From: Marinospirillum sp035271045
Lineage (GTDB): Bacteria; Pseudomonadota; Gammaproteobacteria; Pseudomonadales; Halomonadaceae
DNA length: 64,000 nucleotides
Assembly (NCBI RefSeq): GCF_035271045.1
Contig: NZ_DATESC010000021.1
Span: 56,060 to 120,059, forward strand
Direction of reading: 5' to 3'
The position numbers and the translations under genes were made by a program. This document shows positions 27,533-36,436 of this stretch, one piece after another. Below the pieces are notes generated by a model. The model was given only the letters and a program-made list of their open reading frames with translations. It was not told the DNA's origin and searched no databases. Numbering within the stretch: position 1 is the first letter of the stretch; every line of letters starts with the position of its first letter.

Positions 27533-30500
27533 TTAGTATTCCAAGTCGATATCTATCGCTAGGGAACGTATTTCTTTAATCAGAACGTTGAAGGACTCAG
27601 GCATACCTGGTTCCATCTTATGATTACCGTCTACAATGTTTTTATACATTTTAGTACGACCATTCACATCATCTGATTTAACAGTTAGCATTTCTTGTAG
27701 CGTGTAAGCAGCACCGTAAGCCTCTAGTGCCCAAACTTCCATCTCACCAAAACGCTGTCCACCAAACTGCGCTTTACCACCCAAAGGCTGCTGCGTTACA
27801 AGGCTATAAGAACCCGTTGAACGCGCGTGCATTTTGTCATCAACCAAGTGGTTAAGCTTCAGCATGTACATATAACCAACGGTTACTGGGCGGTCGAATT
27901 TCTCGCCAGTACGACCATTGTAAAGGTCCATCTGACCGCTGCGCGGTAAACCAGCCAGCTCAAGCATGGCTTTAATTTCATGCTCTTTAGCACCGTCAAA
28001 GACTGGCGTTGCCATAGGCACACCTTTCTTCAAGTTATGCGCCAGTTCAATCACTTCATCGTCAGTTAGCTTATCGAGTTCTTCAATACGCAAACCTTCT
28101 GAAAGGTTATAAACTTTTTCTAAGAAACTACGAATTTCTTTAATTTGCACTGAACGCTCATTTTCAAGCATTTCAGTAATACGCTCGCCTAAACCTTTAG
28201 CCGCTAAGCCTAGGTGAGTTTCTAATACCTGACCAACGTTCATACGTGAAGGAACACCTAACGGGTTCAACACAATATCAACGGGAATACCTTGTTCGTT
28301 ATAAGGCATGTCTTCAACCGGCATAATGGCCGAAACAACACCTTTGTTACCATGACGACCCGCCATTTTATCGCCGGGCTGAATACGACGCTTAACAGCA
28401 ACATAAACTTTTACAATTTTTTGTACGCCAGGTGCTAAATCATCACCCTGCTGTAGCTTACGTTTTTTGTCTTCGAACTTTTCTTCCATCAGCTTTTTAC
28501 GCTCAATCAACTGAGCTTGAGCTTGAGCAAGCAATTCGTTCAACGCGTCATCTTGCATCCGTAATTTAAACCATTCGGCATAAACCAAATCATTTAAGTA
28601 TTCATCAGTGATTTTGGCGTTTTTAGACAGCTGAGGACCACCGTTAACCATTTGCGTAACCAATGCATTGCGTAAACGTGCAAAGGTCGCTTCTTCAGCA
28701 ATACGGTATTCTTCTTTTAAATCTTTACGCACTTCGTCTAGCTGTGTTTCTTCAATGGCTAAAGCACGCTTATCTTTATCAACGCCGTCACGGGTGAACA
28801 CTTGTACGTCAATAACCGTACCTTTCATACCTGTAGCAACACGTAAAGATGTATCTTTTACATCAGACGCTTTTTCACCAAAAATGGCTCGCAGTAGTTT
28901 CTCTTCAGGGGTTAGTTGAGTCTCGCCTTTAGGCGTTACTTTACCAACCAAAAGATCACCAGGGCCAACTTCAGCACCGATATAAACAATGCCCGACTCA
29001 TCTAGCTTAGAAAGCGCAGATTCGCCCACGTTAGGAATATCGGCACTAATTTCTTCAGAACCCAATTTAGTATCACGCGATACGCAAGTTAGTTCTTGAA
29101 TATGAATGGTAGTAAAACGGTCTTCTTCAACAACGCGCTCTGAAACTAGAATCGAATCTTCAAAGTTAAAACCGTTCCAAGGCATAAATGCGATACGCAT
29201 ATTTTGCCCTAATGCTAACTCACCCATATCCACTGAAGGGCCATCGGCTAAAATATCATCTTTAGAAATAATATCGCCAGGCTTAACAATGGGACGCTGG
29301 TTAATACAAGTGTTCTGGTTAGAACGGGTGTACTTAGTGAGGTTATAAATATCAACACCCGCTTCACCACCGATTAGCTCGTCTTCATTAATACGAACAA
29401 CGATACGTGACGCATCAACCGAATCAACCACACCACCACGCAGTGCAACAGCACAAACACCTGAGTCACGCGCAACCGCACGTTCCATACCCGTACCGAC
29501 TAACGGCTTATCAGCTTTTAGCGTTGGTACAGCCTGACGTTGCATGTTTGAACCCATCAAGGCACGGTTAGCATCATCATGCTCAAGAAAAGGAATCAGT
29601 GAAGCTGCCACCGAAACAACCTGACGTGGCGAAACGTCCATTAAGGTTACTTGGTCTGGCGTTACAAAAGTGGTATCACCGTTATGACGAACCTGTACTA
29701 ACTCATCAATCAACTCACCTTTTTCGTTCAAGGTGGCAGAAGCCTGAGCAATAACGTATTGGCCTTCTTCAATCGCCGAATAGTAAGCAACATCATTGGT
29801 TACTTTGCCATCCACAACAGTACGGTAAGGTGTTTCTAAGAAACCGTAAGAGTTGGTACGTGCATAAGTCGCCAAAGAGTTAATTAGACCAATGTTTGGA
29901 CCTTCAGGCGTTTCGATAGGACAAACACGACCATAGTGAGTGGCGTGTACATCACGTACTTCAAAACCTGCACGTTCACGTGTTAGACCACCGGGGCCTA
30001 AAGCGGAAACGCGACGCTTGTGCGTAACTTCTGATAACGGGTTGTTCTGGTCCATAAACTGAGAAAGCTGACTCGAACCAAAAAACTCTTTAACCGCAGC
30101 AGCAACCGGCTTGGCGTTAATTAAGTCTTGTGGCATTAAGCCTTCACTTTCAGCTAAAGATAAGCGCTCTTTAACCGCACGCTCAACACGCACTAAACCA
30201 ACACGGAATTGGTTTTCAGCCATTTCACCAACCGAACGAATACGGCGATTACCTAAGTGGTCAATGTCATCCACTTCACCTTTACCATTACGAATGCTTA
30301 ATAGTTCACGCAATACAGCAACGATGTCATCGTGGGAAAGCACTGGCTCGCCAACGTCAATATCGCGGTGTAAACGGCGGTTGAACTTCATACGGCCAAC
30401 GGCAGAAAGGTCGTAGCGCTCAGGCGAGAAGAACAAGTTATTAAACAAGCTTTCAGCCGACTCTTTAGTTGGTGGCTCACCAGGACGCATCATACGGTAA

Positions 30501-31612
30501 ATTTCTACCAGTGCTTCAAGTTGCGTACGGGTAGGATCAACACGTAAAGTGTCTGAAATAAACGGCCCACAATCTAAATCGTTGGTGTAAAGCGTTTCAA
30601 AGCTCTTAATTTTAGCTTCAGCTAGCTTAGTTAGAACTTCTTCAGTAATCTCAGTATTACATTCAACTAACAGTTCACCCGTAGAAGGGTCAACAATGTC
30701 TTTGGCAAGTACTTTGCCATTTAAGTAATCATAAGGAACCGCTAGCTGCTTAATACCCGCCTTTTCTAGTAAGCGAATATGGCGCTGAGTAATACGACGA
30801 TCTTGTTCAACCAACACCGTGCCATCTTTATCTTTAATTTCAAAAGAGGACGTTTCACCGCGCAAGCGTGAAGGTACTAGATCAACATAAATACCGTCTT
30901 TTTTGAAATAATAGCTGCTAGTATCAAAGAACATTTCCAGAATCTGTTCTGTACTAAAGTTCAAGGCACGTAACAAAATACTGGCAGGTAATTTACGACG
31001 GCGGTCAATACGCACATAAACTAGATCTTTAGGATCAAATTCAAAATCCAACCAAGAACCACGGTAAGGAATAATACGTGCAGAATAAAGCAATTTGCCT
31101 GATGAGTGAGTTTTACCACGGTCGTGGTCAAAAAACACACCCGGCGAACGGTGTAATTGAGAAACAATAACACGCTCAGTACCATTAATAACAAAGGTAC
31201 CATTTTTGGTCATGAGTGGCATTTCACCCATATAAACTTCTTGTTCTTTAATATCTTTGATTGCCTTGTTAGGCGAATCTTTATCATAGATAATCAAACG
31301 TACTTTTACGCGCAAAGGTGCTGCAAAGGTAATACCTCGCAAAACACACTCTTTAACATCAAATACTGGGGTTCCAAGGCGATAGCTTACATATTCCAGT
31401 GCAGCATTGCCTGAATAGCTCTCGATTGGAAATACGGATTGAAAAGCCGCATGTAAACCAGTTTCAGTGCGCGCATCACCGGCAAGATCCTCTTGGAGGA
31501 ATTGACGATAAGAATCTAGCTGTATGGCTAAAAGGTAAGGAACATCCATTACCGTCGGCAATTTACTGAAATCCTTACGGATACGTTTCTTCTCAGTGTA
31601 CGAGTAAGCCAT
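27533..31612 (-). CDS. rpoB: RNA polymerase beta subunit
   Basis: Beta subunit, 1359 residues (E. coli 1342). The rifampicin region reads LSQFMDQNNPLSEVTHKRRV then SALGPGGLTRERAG, with Asp, His and Ser at the positions of E. coli 516, 526 and 531, so the sequence is wild type there. The conserved C-terminal GKAQFGGQRFGEMEVWALEA is intact. Preceded by a 197-bp gap with a terminator-like attenuator. Confidence 0.99.
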   Translation of the reverse strand: MAYSYTEKKRIRKDFSKLPTVMDVPYLLAIQLDSYRQFLQEDLAGDARTETGLHAAFQSVFPIESYSGNAALEYVSYRLGTPVFDVKECVLRGITFAAPLRVKVRLIIYDKDSPNKAIKDIKEQEVYMGEMPLMTKNGTFVINGTERVIVSQLHRSPGVFFDHDRGKTHSSGKLLYSARIIPYRGSWLDFEFDPKDLVYVRIDRRRKLPASILLRALNFSTEQILEMFFDTSSYYFKKDGIYVDLVPSRLRGETSSFEIKDKDGTVLVEQDRRITQRHIRLLEKAGIKQLAVPYDYLNGKVLAKDIVDPSTGELLVECNTEITEEVLTKLAEAKIKSFETLYTNDLDCGPFISDTLRVDPTRTQLEALVEIYRMMRPGEPPTKESAESLFNNLFFSPERYDLSAVGRMKFNRRLHRDIDVGEPVLSHDDIVAVLRELLSIRNGKGEVDDIDHLGNRRIRSVGEMAENQFRVGLVRVERAVKERLSLAESEGLMPQDLINAKPVAAAVKEFFGSSQLSQFMDQNNPLSEVTHKRRVSALGPGGLTRERAGFEVRDVHATHYGRVCPIETPEGPNIGLINSLATYARTNSYGFLETPYRTVVDGKVTNDVAYYSAIEEGQYVIAQASATLNEKGELIDELVQVRHNGDTTFVTPDQVTLMDVSPRQVVSVAASLIPFLEHDDANRALMGSNMQRQAVPTLKADKPLVGTGMERAVARDSGVCAVALRGGVVDSVDASRIVVRINEDELIGGEAGVDIYNLTKYTRSNQNTCINQRPIVKPGDIISKDDILADGPSVDMGELALGQNMRIAFMPWNGFNFEDSILVSERVVEEDRFTTIHIQELTCVSRDTKLGSEEISADIPNVGESALSKLDESGIVYIGAEVGPGDLLVGKVTPKGETQLTPEEKLLRAIFGEKASDVKDTSLRVATGMKGTVIDVQVFTRDGVDKDKRALAIEETQLDEVRKDLKEEYRIAEEATFARLRNALVTQMVNGGPQLSKNAKITDEYLNDLVYAEWFKLRMQDDALNELLAQAQAQLIERKKLMEEKFEDKKRKLQQGDDLAPGVQKIVKVYVAVKRRIQPGDKMAGRHGNKGVVSAIMPVEDMPYNEQGIPVDIVLNPLGVPSRMNVGQVLETHLGLAAKGLGERITEMLENERSVQIKEIRSFLEKVYNLSEGLRIEELDKLTDDEVIELAHNLKKGVPMATPVFDGAKEHEIKAMLELAGLPRSGQMDLYNGRTGEKFDRPVTVGYMYMLKLNHLVDDKMHARSTGSYSLVTQQPLGGKAQFGGQRFGEMEVWALEAYGAAYTLQEMLTVKSDDVNGRTKMYKNIVDGNHKMEPGMPESFNVLIKEIRSLAIDIDLEY

Positions 31613-31745
31613 CTGTTTCCCCCAGCTTGTTCACCAAAAACTAGACCGCAGTGGTCACTACACCTTCAAGGGGAGGTGCGCCCCGCTGCAAGCATCACGG
31701 TTTAAGGTGAGGTGCAGTTAAATTAAACTAGGCTGCCTGTAACAG

Positions 31746-31778
31746 AAAAAGGCCGGCAGTGCACTTGCACCACCAGCC
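31746..31778 (-). terminator. rplL-rpoB attenuator
   Basis: On the minus strand GGCTGG pairs with CCGGCC across a loop that can itself fold (GTGC/GCAC), followed directly by TTTTTC. It lies 32 nt after rplL and about 130 nt before rpoB. A partial terminator at this place is known in E. coli, where it lowers rpoBC output relative to L7/L12. Confidence 0.65.
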
Positions 31779-31809
31779 ATTCTGCTGCAGCCCTAAGCTG
31801 CCATGCAAA

Positions 31810-32175
31810 TTACTTAAGTTCCACCGATGCACCGGCTTCTTCAAGTTTAGCTTTAGCGGCTTCAGCTTCAGCTTTAGAAGCGCCTTCCTTAACTGTAGCA
31901 GGAGCGCCGTCAACCATTGCTTTAGCTTCTTTCAAGCCTAGGCCAGTAATTTCACGTACTGCTTTGATAGCGTTAACTTTCTTCTCGCCAGCAGAAATTA
32001 GAACTACGTCAAATTCAGTTTGCTCTTCAGCTGCTTCAGCAGCAGCAGGACCTGCAGCTACAGCAGCAGCCGCAGATACGCCGAATTTTTCTTCCATTGC
32101 TGAAACTAATTCAACAACTTCCATTACAGACATGTCAGCGATAGCGTTAAGAATATCGTCTTTAGTAATTGCCAT
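31810..32175 (-). CDS. rplL: 50S ribosomal protein L7/L12
   Basis: L7/L12 stalk protein, 121 residues. The N-terminal dimerisation helices are followed by an Ala-rich hinge (AAAAVAAGPAAAEAAEE) and the factor-binding C-terminal domain ending KLEEAGASVELK. Present in several copies per ribosome; encoded after rplJ. Confidence 0.98.
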   Translation of the reverse strand: MAITKDDILNAIADMSVMEVVELVSAMEEKFGVSAAAAVAAGPAAAEAAEEQTEFDVVLISAGEKKVNAIKAVREITGLGLKEAKAMVDGAPATVKEGASKAEAEAAKAKLEEAGASVELK

Positions 32176-32235
32176 GTTAAATTCTACCTAAGTAAATTTG
32201 TTTAGAAGGACTCAGTAAGATTAAAAGCCGCTTTA

Positions 32236-32739
32236 TTAAGCCGCTTCTGCTTCTTTCTGGTCACGCACAGCTGCAAGAGTACGAACCAACTTGCCTGCTG
32301 CTGCTTCTTTCATTGTTGCCATTAGCTTCGCGATCGCTTCGTTGTAAGTTGGCAGTGTAGCCAAACGATCGATATCTGTAGCAGGAATAAGCTCACCTTC
32401 GTAAGCCATTGCCTTAACTTCAAATGATTTTTGCGTTTTAGCAAATTCTTTGAATAAACGCGCTGCTGCACCAGGATGCTCCATAGAGAAAGCAATCAGT
32501 GTAGGGCCGGTAAATTCTTCAGTTAAACATTCAAAGTTAGTTGCTGCAAAAGCACGACGCGCTAACGTGTTACGAACAACACGTACATCTACGCCAGCTT
32601 CACGAGCCTGCTTACGCAGAACGCTCATAGCACTAACGGTTACACCGCGTGCGTCAGCTATAACTACAGATTGAGCAGCTTTGGCAGCATCATTGACTTG
32701 ACCAACAATGGCCTGTTTGTCTTTTAGATTAAGCGCCAC
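32236..32739 (-). CDS. rplJ: 50S ribosomal protein L10
   Basis: L10, 167 residues, stalk base that binds L7/L12 dimers and 23S rRNA. Starts MALNLKDKQAIVGQVNDAAK. It represses its own mRNA with L12 through the leader at 32765-32905, which is recognisable in the sequence. Confidence 0.98.
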   Translation of the reverse strand: MALNLKDKQAIVGQVNDAAKAAQSVVIADARGVTVSAMSVLRKQAREAGVDVRVVRNTLARRAFAATNFECLTEEFTGPTLIAFSMEHPGAAARLFKEFAKTQKSFEVKAMAYEGELIPATDIDRLATLPTYNEAIAKLMATMKEAAAGKLVRTLAAVRDQKEAEAA

Positions 32740-32764
32740 TTTATCTTGCTCCTAATATAGAGAA

Positions 32765-32905
32765 ACGGATTATCACGCCTCTCCACGGTTTCCAACCCTC
32801 CGGGAATTCGGAGTCGGTATTGATGGTTGGACCTACAATGTAGGCGGTCACCCATCTGCGTAGGAAATTAAGTTATTTATAAATAACACCTACGGTCTTT
32901 GAAGG
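32765..32905 (-). ncRNA. Ribosomal protein L10 leader
   Basis: The minus strand contains AAGACCGTAGGTG, a hairpin over the perfect palindrome GTTATTTATAAATAAC (32872-32887), then CCTACGCAGATGGGTGACCG. This is the same order as the E. coli L10 leader (AAGACCGUAGG...CCUACGCAGACGGUGACCG) that binds the L10-L12 complex. It fills most of the 240-bp rplA-rplJ gap. The boundaries are approximate. Confidence 0.85.
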
Positions 32906-32979
32906 TTGCCGCTAGCTTTAAATTAAACCATTAAAAAACTAGCCGCATCCGCAAAGTTTGTTGCACAACGTTTAGTCGA

Positions 32980-33678
32980 TTACTTAACGTCTAACGTTGC
33001 AATATCAATCGTTAAGCCTGGCCCCATCGTGCTAGACAGTGTTATTTTCTTAATGTAAATACCCTTAGAAGAAGCAGGCTTTAGCTTTTTAAGATCAACA
33101 ACGAGCGCTTCAATATTGCCGCGGATAGCATCAGCAGCAAAATCAATTTTACCAACACCGGCGTGAATAATACCGTTTTTGTCAGTACGGAAACGTACTT
33201 GACCTGCTTTAGCATTTTTAACGGCTGTCGCAACATCAGGTGTAACAGTACCCACTTTAGGGTTAGGCATTAAACCGCGTGGACCTAGAATTTGACCAAG
33301 CATACCCACCACACGCATAGCGTCAGGTGCAGCAATAACTACGTCAAAATCCATCTCACCCGCTTTAACTTTTTCAGCTAGATCGTCCATACCTACTAAA
33401 TCTGCACCGGCTGCCAAAGCAGCTTCAGCCGCAGCGCCTTGAGCAAATACAGCAACACGAACACTATTACCAGTACCGTTAGGTAGAACAGTAGCGCCAC
33501 GAACAACCTGATCAGATTTACGTGGATCAACGCCTAGGTTAACAGCAAGTTCAATGGTTTCTTTAAACTTAACCGCTGGCAGGCTGCTTAATAAAGCTAC
33601 TGCGTCTTCAACGCTGTAGCTTTTTAGTGCAACAACTTTTTCAGCAATTAGTTTTTGACGCTTAGTTAACTTGGCCAT
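32980..33678 (-). CDS. rplA: 50S ribosomal protein L1
   Basis: L1, 232 residues, mobile stalk protein near the E site and repressor of the L11 operon. Contains the signature ILGPRGLMPNPKVGTVTPDV. Directly abuts rplK. Confidence 0.98.
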   Translation of the reverse strand: MAKLTKRQKLIAEKVVALKSYSVEDAVALLSSLPAVKFKETIELAVNLGVDPRKSDQVVRGATVLPNGTGNSVRVAVFAQGAAAEAALAAGADLVGMDDLAEKVKAGEMDFDVVIAAPDAMRVVGMLGQILGPRGLMPNPKVGTVTPDVATAVKNAKAGQVRFRTDKNGIIHAGVGKIDFAADAIRGNIEALVVDLKKLKPASSKGIYIKKITLSSTMGPGLTIDIATLDVK

Positions 33679-34110
33679 TTACACGCCCTCCACGTCAATA
33701 CCCATGCTGCGCGCGGTGCCAGCAATGGTTCTAACTGCAGCATCTAAGTCAGCAGCAGTTAAGTCAGGTTCTTTAGTTTTGGCAATTTCTTCTAGCTGTT
33801 CAAGAGAGATTTTACCTACTTTTACTTTATTTGGCGTTGCTGAAGCCGATTTCAAACCCAAAGCTTTTTTCAACAATACTGCTGCTGGTGGCGTTTTGGT
33901 GATGAATGTAAAGCTACGGTCGCTGTAAACAGTAATAACAACGGGGGTAGGTAAACCTACTTCCATGTCCTGAGTAGCGGCGTTAAATGCTTTACAAAAT
34001 TCCATAATATTCACACCGTGCTGACCTAACGCAGGACCAACGGGTGGACTTGGATTTGCTTTACCAGCTGCAACTTGCAACTTAATGTATGATGTGACTT
34101 TTTTAGCCAT
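33679..34110 (-). CDS. rplK: 50S ribosomal protein L11
   Basis: L11, 143 residues, GTPase-centre protein. Starts MAKKVTSYIKLQVAAGKANP and contains the Pro-rich PPVGPALGQHGVNIMEFCKA. It forms the L11-L1 unit with rplA, ending one base before the rplA start. Confidence 0.98.
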   Translation of the reverse strand: MAKKVTSYIKLQVAAGKANPSPPVGPALGQHGVNIMEFCKAFNAATQDMEVGLPTPVVITVYSDRSFTFITKTPPAAVLLKKALGLKSASATPNKVKVGKISLEQLEEIAKTKEPDLTAADLDAAVRTIAGTARSMGIDVEGV

Positions 34111-34121
34111 GATAACTCCTA

Positions 34122-34147
34122 TGGGTATAACGCCTTGCGGCTCCCCG
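34122..34147 (-). promoter_or_regulatory. Candidate L1 translational operator
   Basis: The minus strand reads GGGGAGCC-GCAA-GGCG followed by TTATACCC, a short hairpin with an outer GGG/CCC helix, just upstream of the rplK ribosome site. Position and shape resemble the L1-binding site of the E. coli L11 leader; I could not align it in detail. Confidence 0.4.
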
Positions 34148-34168
34148 TTTTTTTAAAAAAGCCAAGTA

Positions 34169-34702
34169 TTATTCTTTCTCTACCTGACCAAACTCTAATT
34201 CGACTGGTGTTGGGCGGCCAAAAATACTCACAGAAACCTGTAAACGGCTCTTCTCGTAATTGACTTCTTCAACTGTACCGCTAAAATCTGCAAAAGGTCC
34301 ATCAAGTACACGAACCAACTCACCAGGCTGAAACATAGTGCGTGGACGTGGCTTATCGCTGCCATCTTGCACACGCTGTAAAATAGCATCCGCTTCACGC
34401 GCAGTAATCGGTGCAGGCTTTTCTGCCGTACCACCAATAAAACCTAGCACTTTGGGTGTTTCTTTAACTAAGTGCCAGCTATCATCGTTCATAGCCATTT
34501 CAACTAAAACATAGCCTGGATAAAACTTACGTTCGCTTTTACGCTTTTTGCCATCGCGCATTTCCACAACTTCTTCGGTGGGAACTAAAATCTGTCCAAA
34601 AGAATCTTCCATTTTTTTAATGGCAATACGCTCCAGCAGTGAGCGCATAACTTGCTTCTCAAAACCGGAGTAGGCGTGTACAACATACCAACGCTTAGAC
34701 AT
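34169..34702 (-). CDS. nusG: Transcription termination/antitermination factor NusG
   Basis: NusG, 177 residues, links RNA polymerase to Rho or the ribosome (S10). N-terminal domain begins MSKRWYVVHAYSGFEKQVMR, and the KOW motif GELVRVLDGPFADFSGTVEE is near residue 125. Directly follows secE as in nearly all bacteria. Confidence 0.98.
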   Translation of the reverse strand: MSKRWYVVHAYSGFEKQVMRSLLERIAIKKMEDSFGQILVPTEEVVEMRDGKKRKSERKFYPGYVLVEMAMNDDSWHLVKETPKVLGFIGGTAEKPAPITAREADAILQRVQDGSDKPRPRTMFQPGELVRVLDGPFADFSGTVEEVNYEKSRLQVSVSIFGRPTPVELEFGQVEKE

Positions 34703-34711
34703 TTTCTACCC

Positions 34712-35080
34712 CTAATAAATCAGACTTTTAATCGCCCAGCTTAGCATTGAGTCAACAAGCCATAGCAAAAATGCAACAATAACGACGGCTGCTAGAACAA
34801 TGAGTGTTGTTTGAATTGTTTCTGGACGTGTAGGCCATACCACTTTACGTATTTCTATTTTAGCTTCATGCGCAAGGTCGATTAAACGCAGACCTTTTGC
34901 TGTACGCAAAAAAACTACACCAGCCATACCACAAAGCAAAACAACGCCGATCACTCTATATATCATAGGTGCATCAGCGTAATACATATTACCTGCTACA
35001 GCGACAGCCACCAACAGCAATACTGCAAACCACTTGAGAACATCCAGACTAGCTGGCTGAGCTTCGGCTTTTGCTTTCAT
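34712..35080 (-). CDS. secE: Protein translocase subunit SecE
   Basis: SecE, 122 residues with three hydrophobic spans, the three-helix gammaproteobacterial form. The conserved amphipathic stretch EAKIEIRKVVWPTRPETIQT precedes the last span. Partner of SecY (8.1-9.4 kb). Starts 67 bp after tRNA-Trp. Confidence 0.97.
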   Translation of the reverse strand: MKAKAEAQPASLDVLKWFAVLLLVAVAVAGNMYYADAPMIYRVIGVVLLCGMAGVVFLRTAKGLRLIDLAHEAKIEIRKVVWPTRPETIQTTLIVLAAVVIVAFLLWLVDSMLSWAIKSLIY

Positions 35081-35147
35081 TAGAGAGGATAACTCCTTGC
35101 ATCAGCACGTATAGGAAAAATAGATAAGTAACCAACTTGGGGAAAGT

Positions 35148-35223
35148 TGGCAGGCCAGGAGGGAATCGAACCCCCAACCTACGGTTTTGGAGACCGTCGC
35201 TCTGCCAATTGAGCTACTAGCCT
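35148..35223 (-). tRNA. tRNA-Trp (CCA)
   Basis: 76-nt cloverleaf with acceptor AGGCTAG/CTGGCCT, anticodon CCA in GACGGTCTCCAAAACCGT, T-loop GGTTCGATTC and encoded 3' CCA. Upstream of secE as in E. coli and Pseudomonas. Confidence 0.97.
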
Positions 35224-35272
35224 GTATCTGGCATTATCAGCTTACTACAAAACTCCACAAATCTAGTATCTA

Positions 35273-35347
35273 TGGAGCTCATGGACGGAATTGAACCGTC
35301 GACCTCACCCTTACCAAGGGTGTGCTCTACCCCTGAGCTACATGAGC
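35273..35347 (-). tRNA. tRNA-Thr (GGT)
   Basis: 75-nt cloverleaf, acceptor GCTCATG/CATGAGC, anticodon GGT in ACCCTTGGTAAGGGT, 3' CCA encoded. The 49-bp gap to tRNA-Trp is too short for the tuf gene often found here. Confidence 0.97.
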
Positions 35348-35352
35348 GTATT

Positions 35353-35427
35353 TGGAGCGGGCAGTGGGAATCGAACCCACCTCTTCAGCTTGGAAGGCTG
35401 AGGTAATAGCCACTATACCATGCCCGC
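35353..35427 (-). tRNA. tRNA-Gly (TCC)
   Basis: 75-nt cloverleaf, acceptor GCGGGCA/TGCCCGC, anticodon TCC in CAGCCTTCCAAGCTG, 3' CCA encoded. Five bases from tRNA-Thr. Confidence 0.97.
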
Positions 35428-35440
35428 CTGACTGAAAGAA

Positions 35441-35526
<86 letters not shown>

Positions 35527-35539
35527 AACTAGGCGACAA

Positions 35540-35567
35540 ATTATAGATTATTTGTCTGCGTTGTCAA
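35540..35567 (-). promoter_or_regulatory. Promoter of the tRNA Tyr-Gly-Thr-Trp operon
   Basis: Perfect TTGACA (35567-35562), a 16-bp spacer and perfect TATAAT (35545-35540) on the minus strand. Predicted start is near 35533, about 7 nt before the mature tRNA-Tyr, with a GTCGCC stretch after the -10 reminiscent of stringent promoters. It may also supply secE-nusG. Confidence 0.85.
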
Positions 35568-35647
35568 ACTATAAATGATCTCTCTCGACAACGGCGGCAA
35601 CTTTACCAACAACTTTTAAATTGAGCAAGCAATATTTAAAATTATTT

Positions 35648-36436
35648 CTAAATATTTTTAGATGGCACACCCAACAAGTTACCTTTTTTCTCAGCATCGG
35701 TCACTGGAAACATCAACTCTAAACCCGCATAAACCATATCAGGCCAACACAAGCTATCCATTTCTAAACCTGCTGCAACCAAGGCAGCATCACCGCCCGT
35801 TAAAATAACTGGCAGCAAATTTTCGGTCTGGTTATACGCTTGACGATAAGCCAAAGTAATTTGCCCTAGCGCAGCTAAATAAATGCCATGACTCACTGCT
35901 TCTTGGGTTGAAACACCAAAATTCATTACGCCACGATGCGTATCATCAGGATCAATTGCCACATTTTTAGTGCCCAATTTCAAACTTTCTTTCATTAAAC
36001 GAATACCTGGTGCAATGTAACCGCCCAAATGCCCACCATCCGCCTTCACCACATCAATCGTAATCGCACTACCGCAATCCACTACAAAACAAGCACCAAA
36101 ACTGTGGTAAGCGGCCAATAAGCCTAGCCAGCGGTCAATACCTAGTTTTTCTGGCTCTTTATAAGCATTACGCACACCGGCAAATTTAATGGTTGAACGT
36201 GCAACGTGTAGCGGTACACGAAACCGCCGTGCAATCCGCTCCACTTCACCTAACACTTCTTTACCGCCGACATTTGAAACACGCATTACTTTAATGTCAC
36301 GAAAATCAGGAATGGATTCAGAACTCTCCCAACGGTCACGCGTCCAAATAGAACCACGATCAATCAACGCATTAGTCACCGCGTGTTTCATGCGCCATTT
36401 AGTCAGGGTATTACCTATGTCTAAATCTAAAATCAT
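35648..36436 (-). CDS. coaX: Type III pantothenate kinase
   Basis: First step of coenzyme A synthesis, phosphorylation of pantothenate. 262 residues; the ASKHA-fold phosphate motif is DIGNTLTKWR at the N-terminus, followed by the nucleotide/pantothenate segments VVDCGSAITIDVV and GGYIAPGIRLMKESL and a late LTGGDAALV. Its start overlaps the birA stop by 4 bases. The birA-coaX-tRNA-secE order matches Pseudomonas, while E. coli uses the unrelated coaA here. Confidence 0.95.
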   Translation of the reverse strand: MILDLDIGNTLTKWRMKHAVTNALIDRGSIWTRDRWESSESIPDFRDIKVMRVSNVGGKEVLGEVERIARRFRVPLHVARSTIKFAGVRNAYKEPEKLGIDRWLGLLAAYHSFGACFVVDCGSAITIDVVKADGGHLGGYIAPGIRLMKESLKLGTKNVAIDPDDTHRGVMNFGVSTQEAVSHGIYLAALGQITLAYRQAYNQTENLLPVILTGGDAALVAAGLEMDSLCWPDMVYAGLELMFPVTDAEKKGNLLGVPSKNI

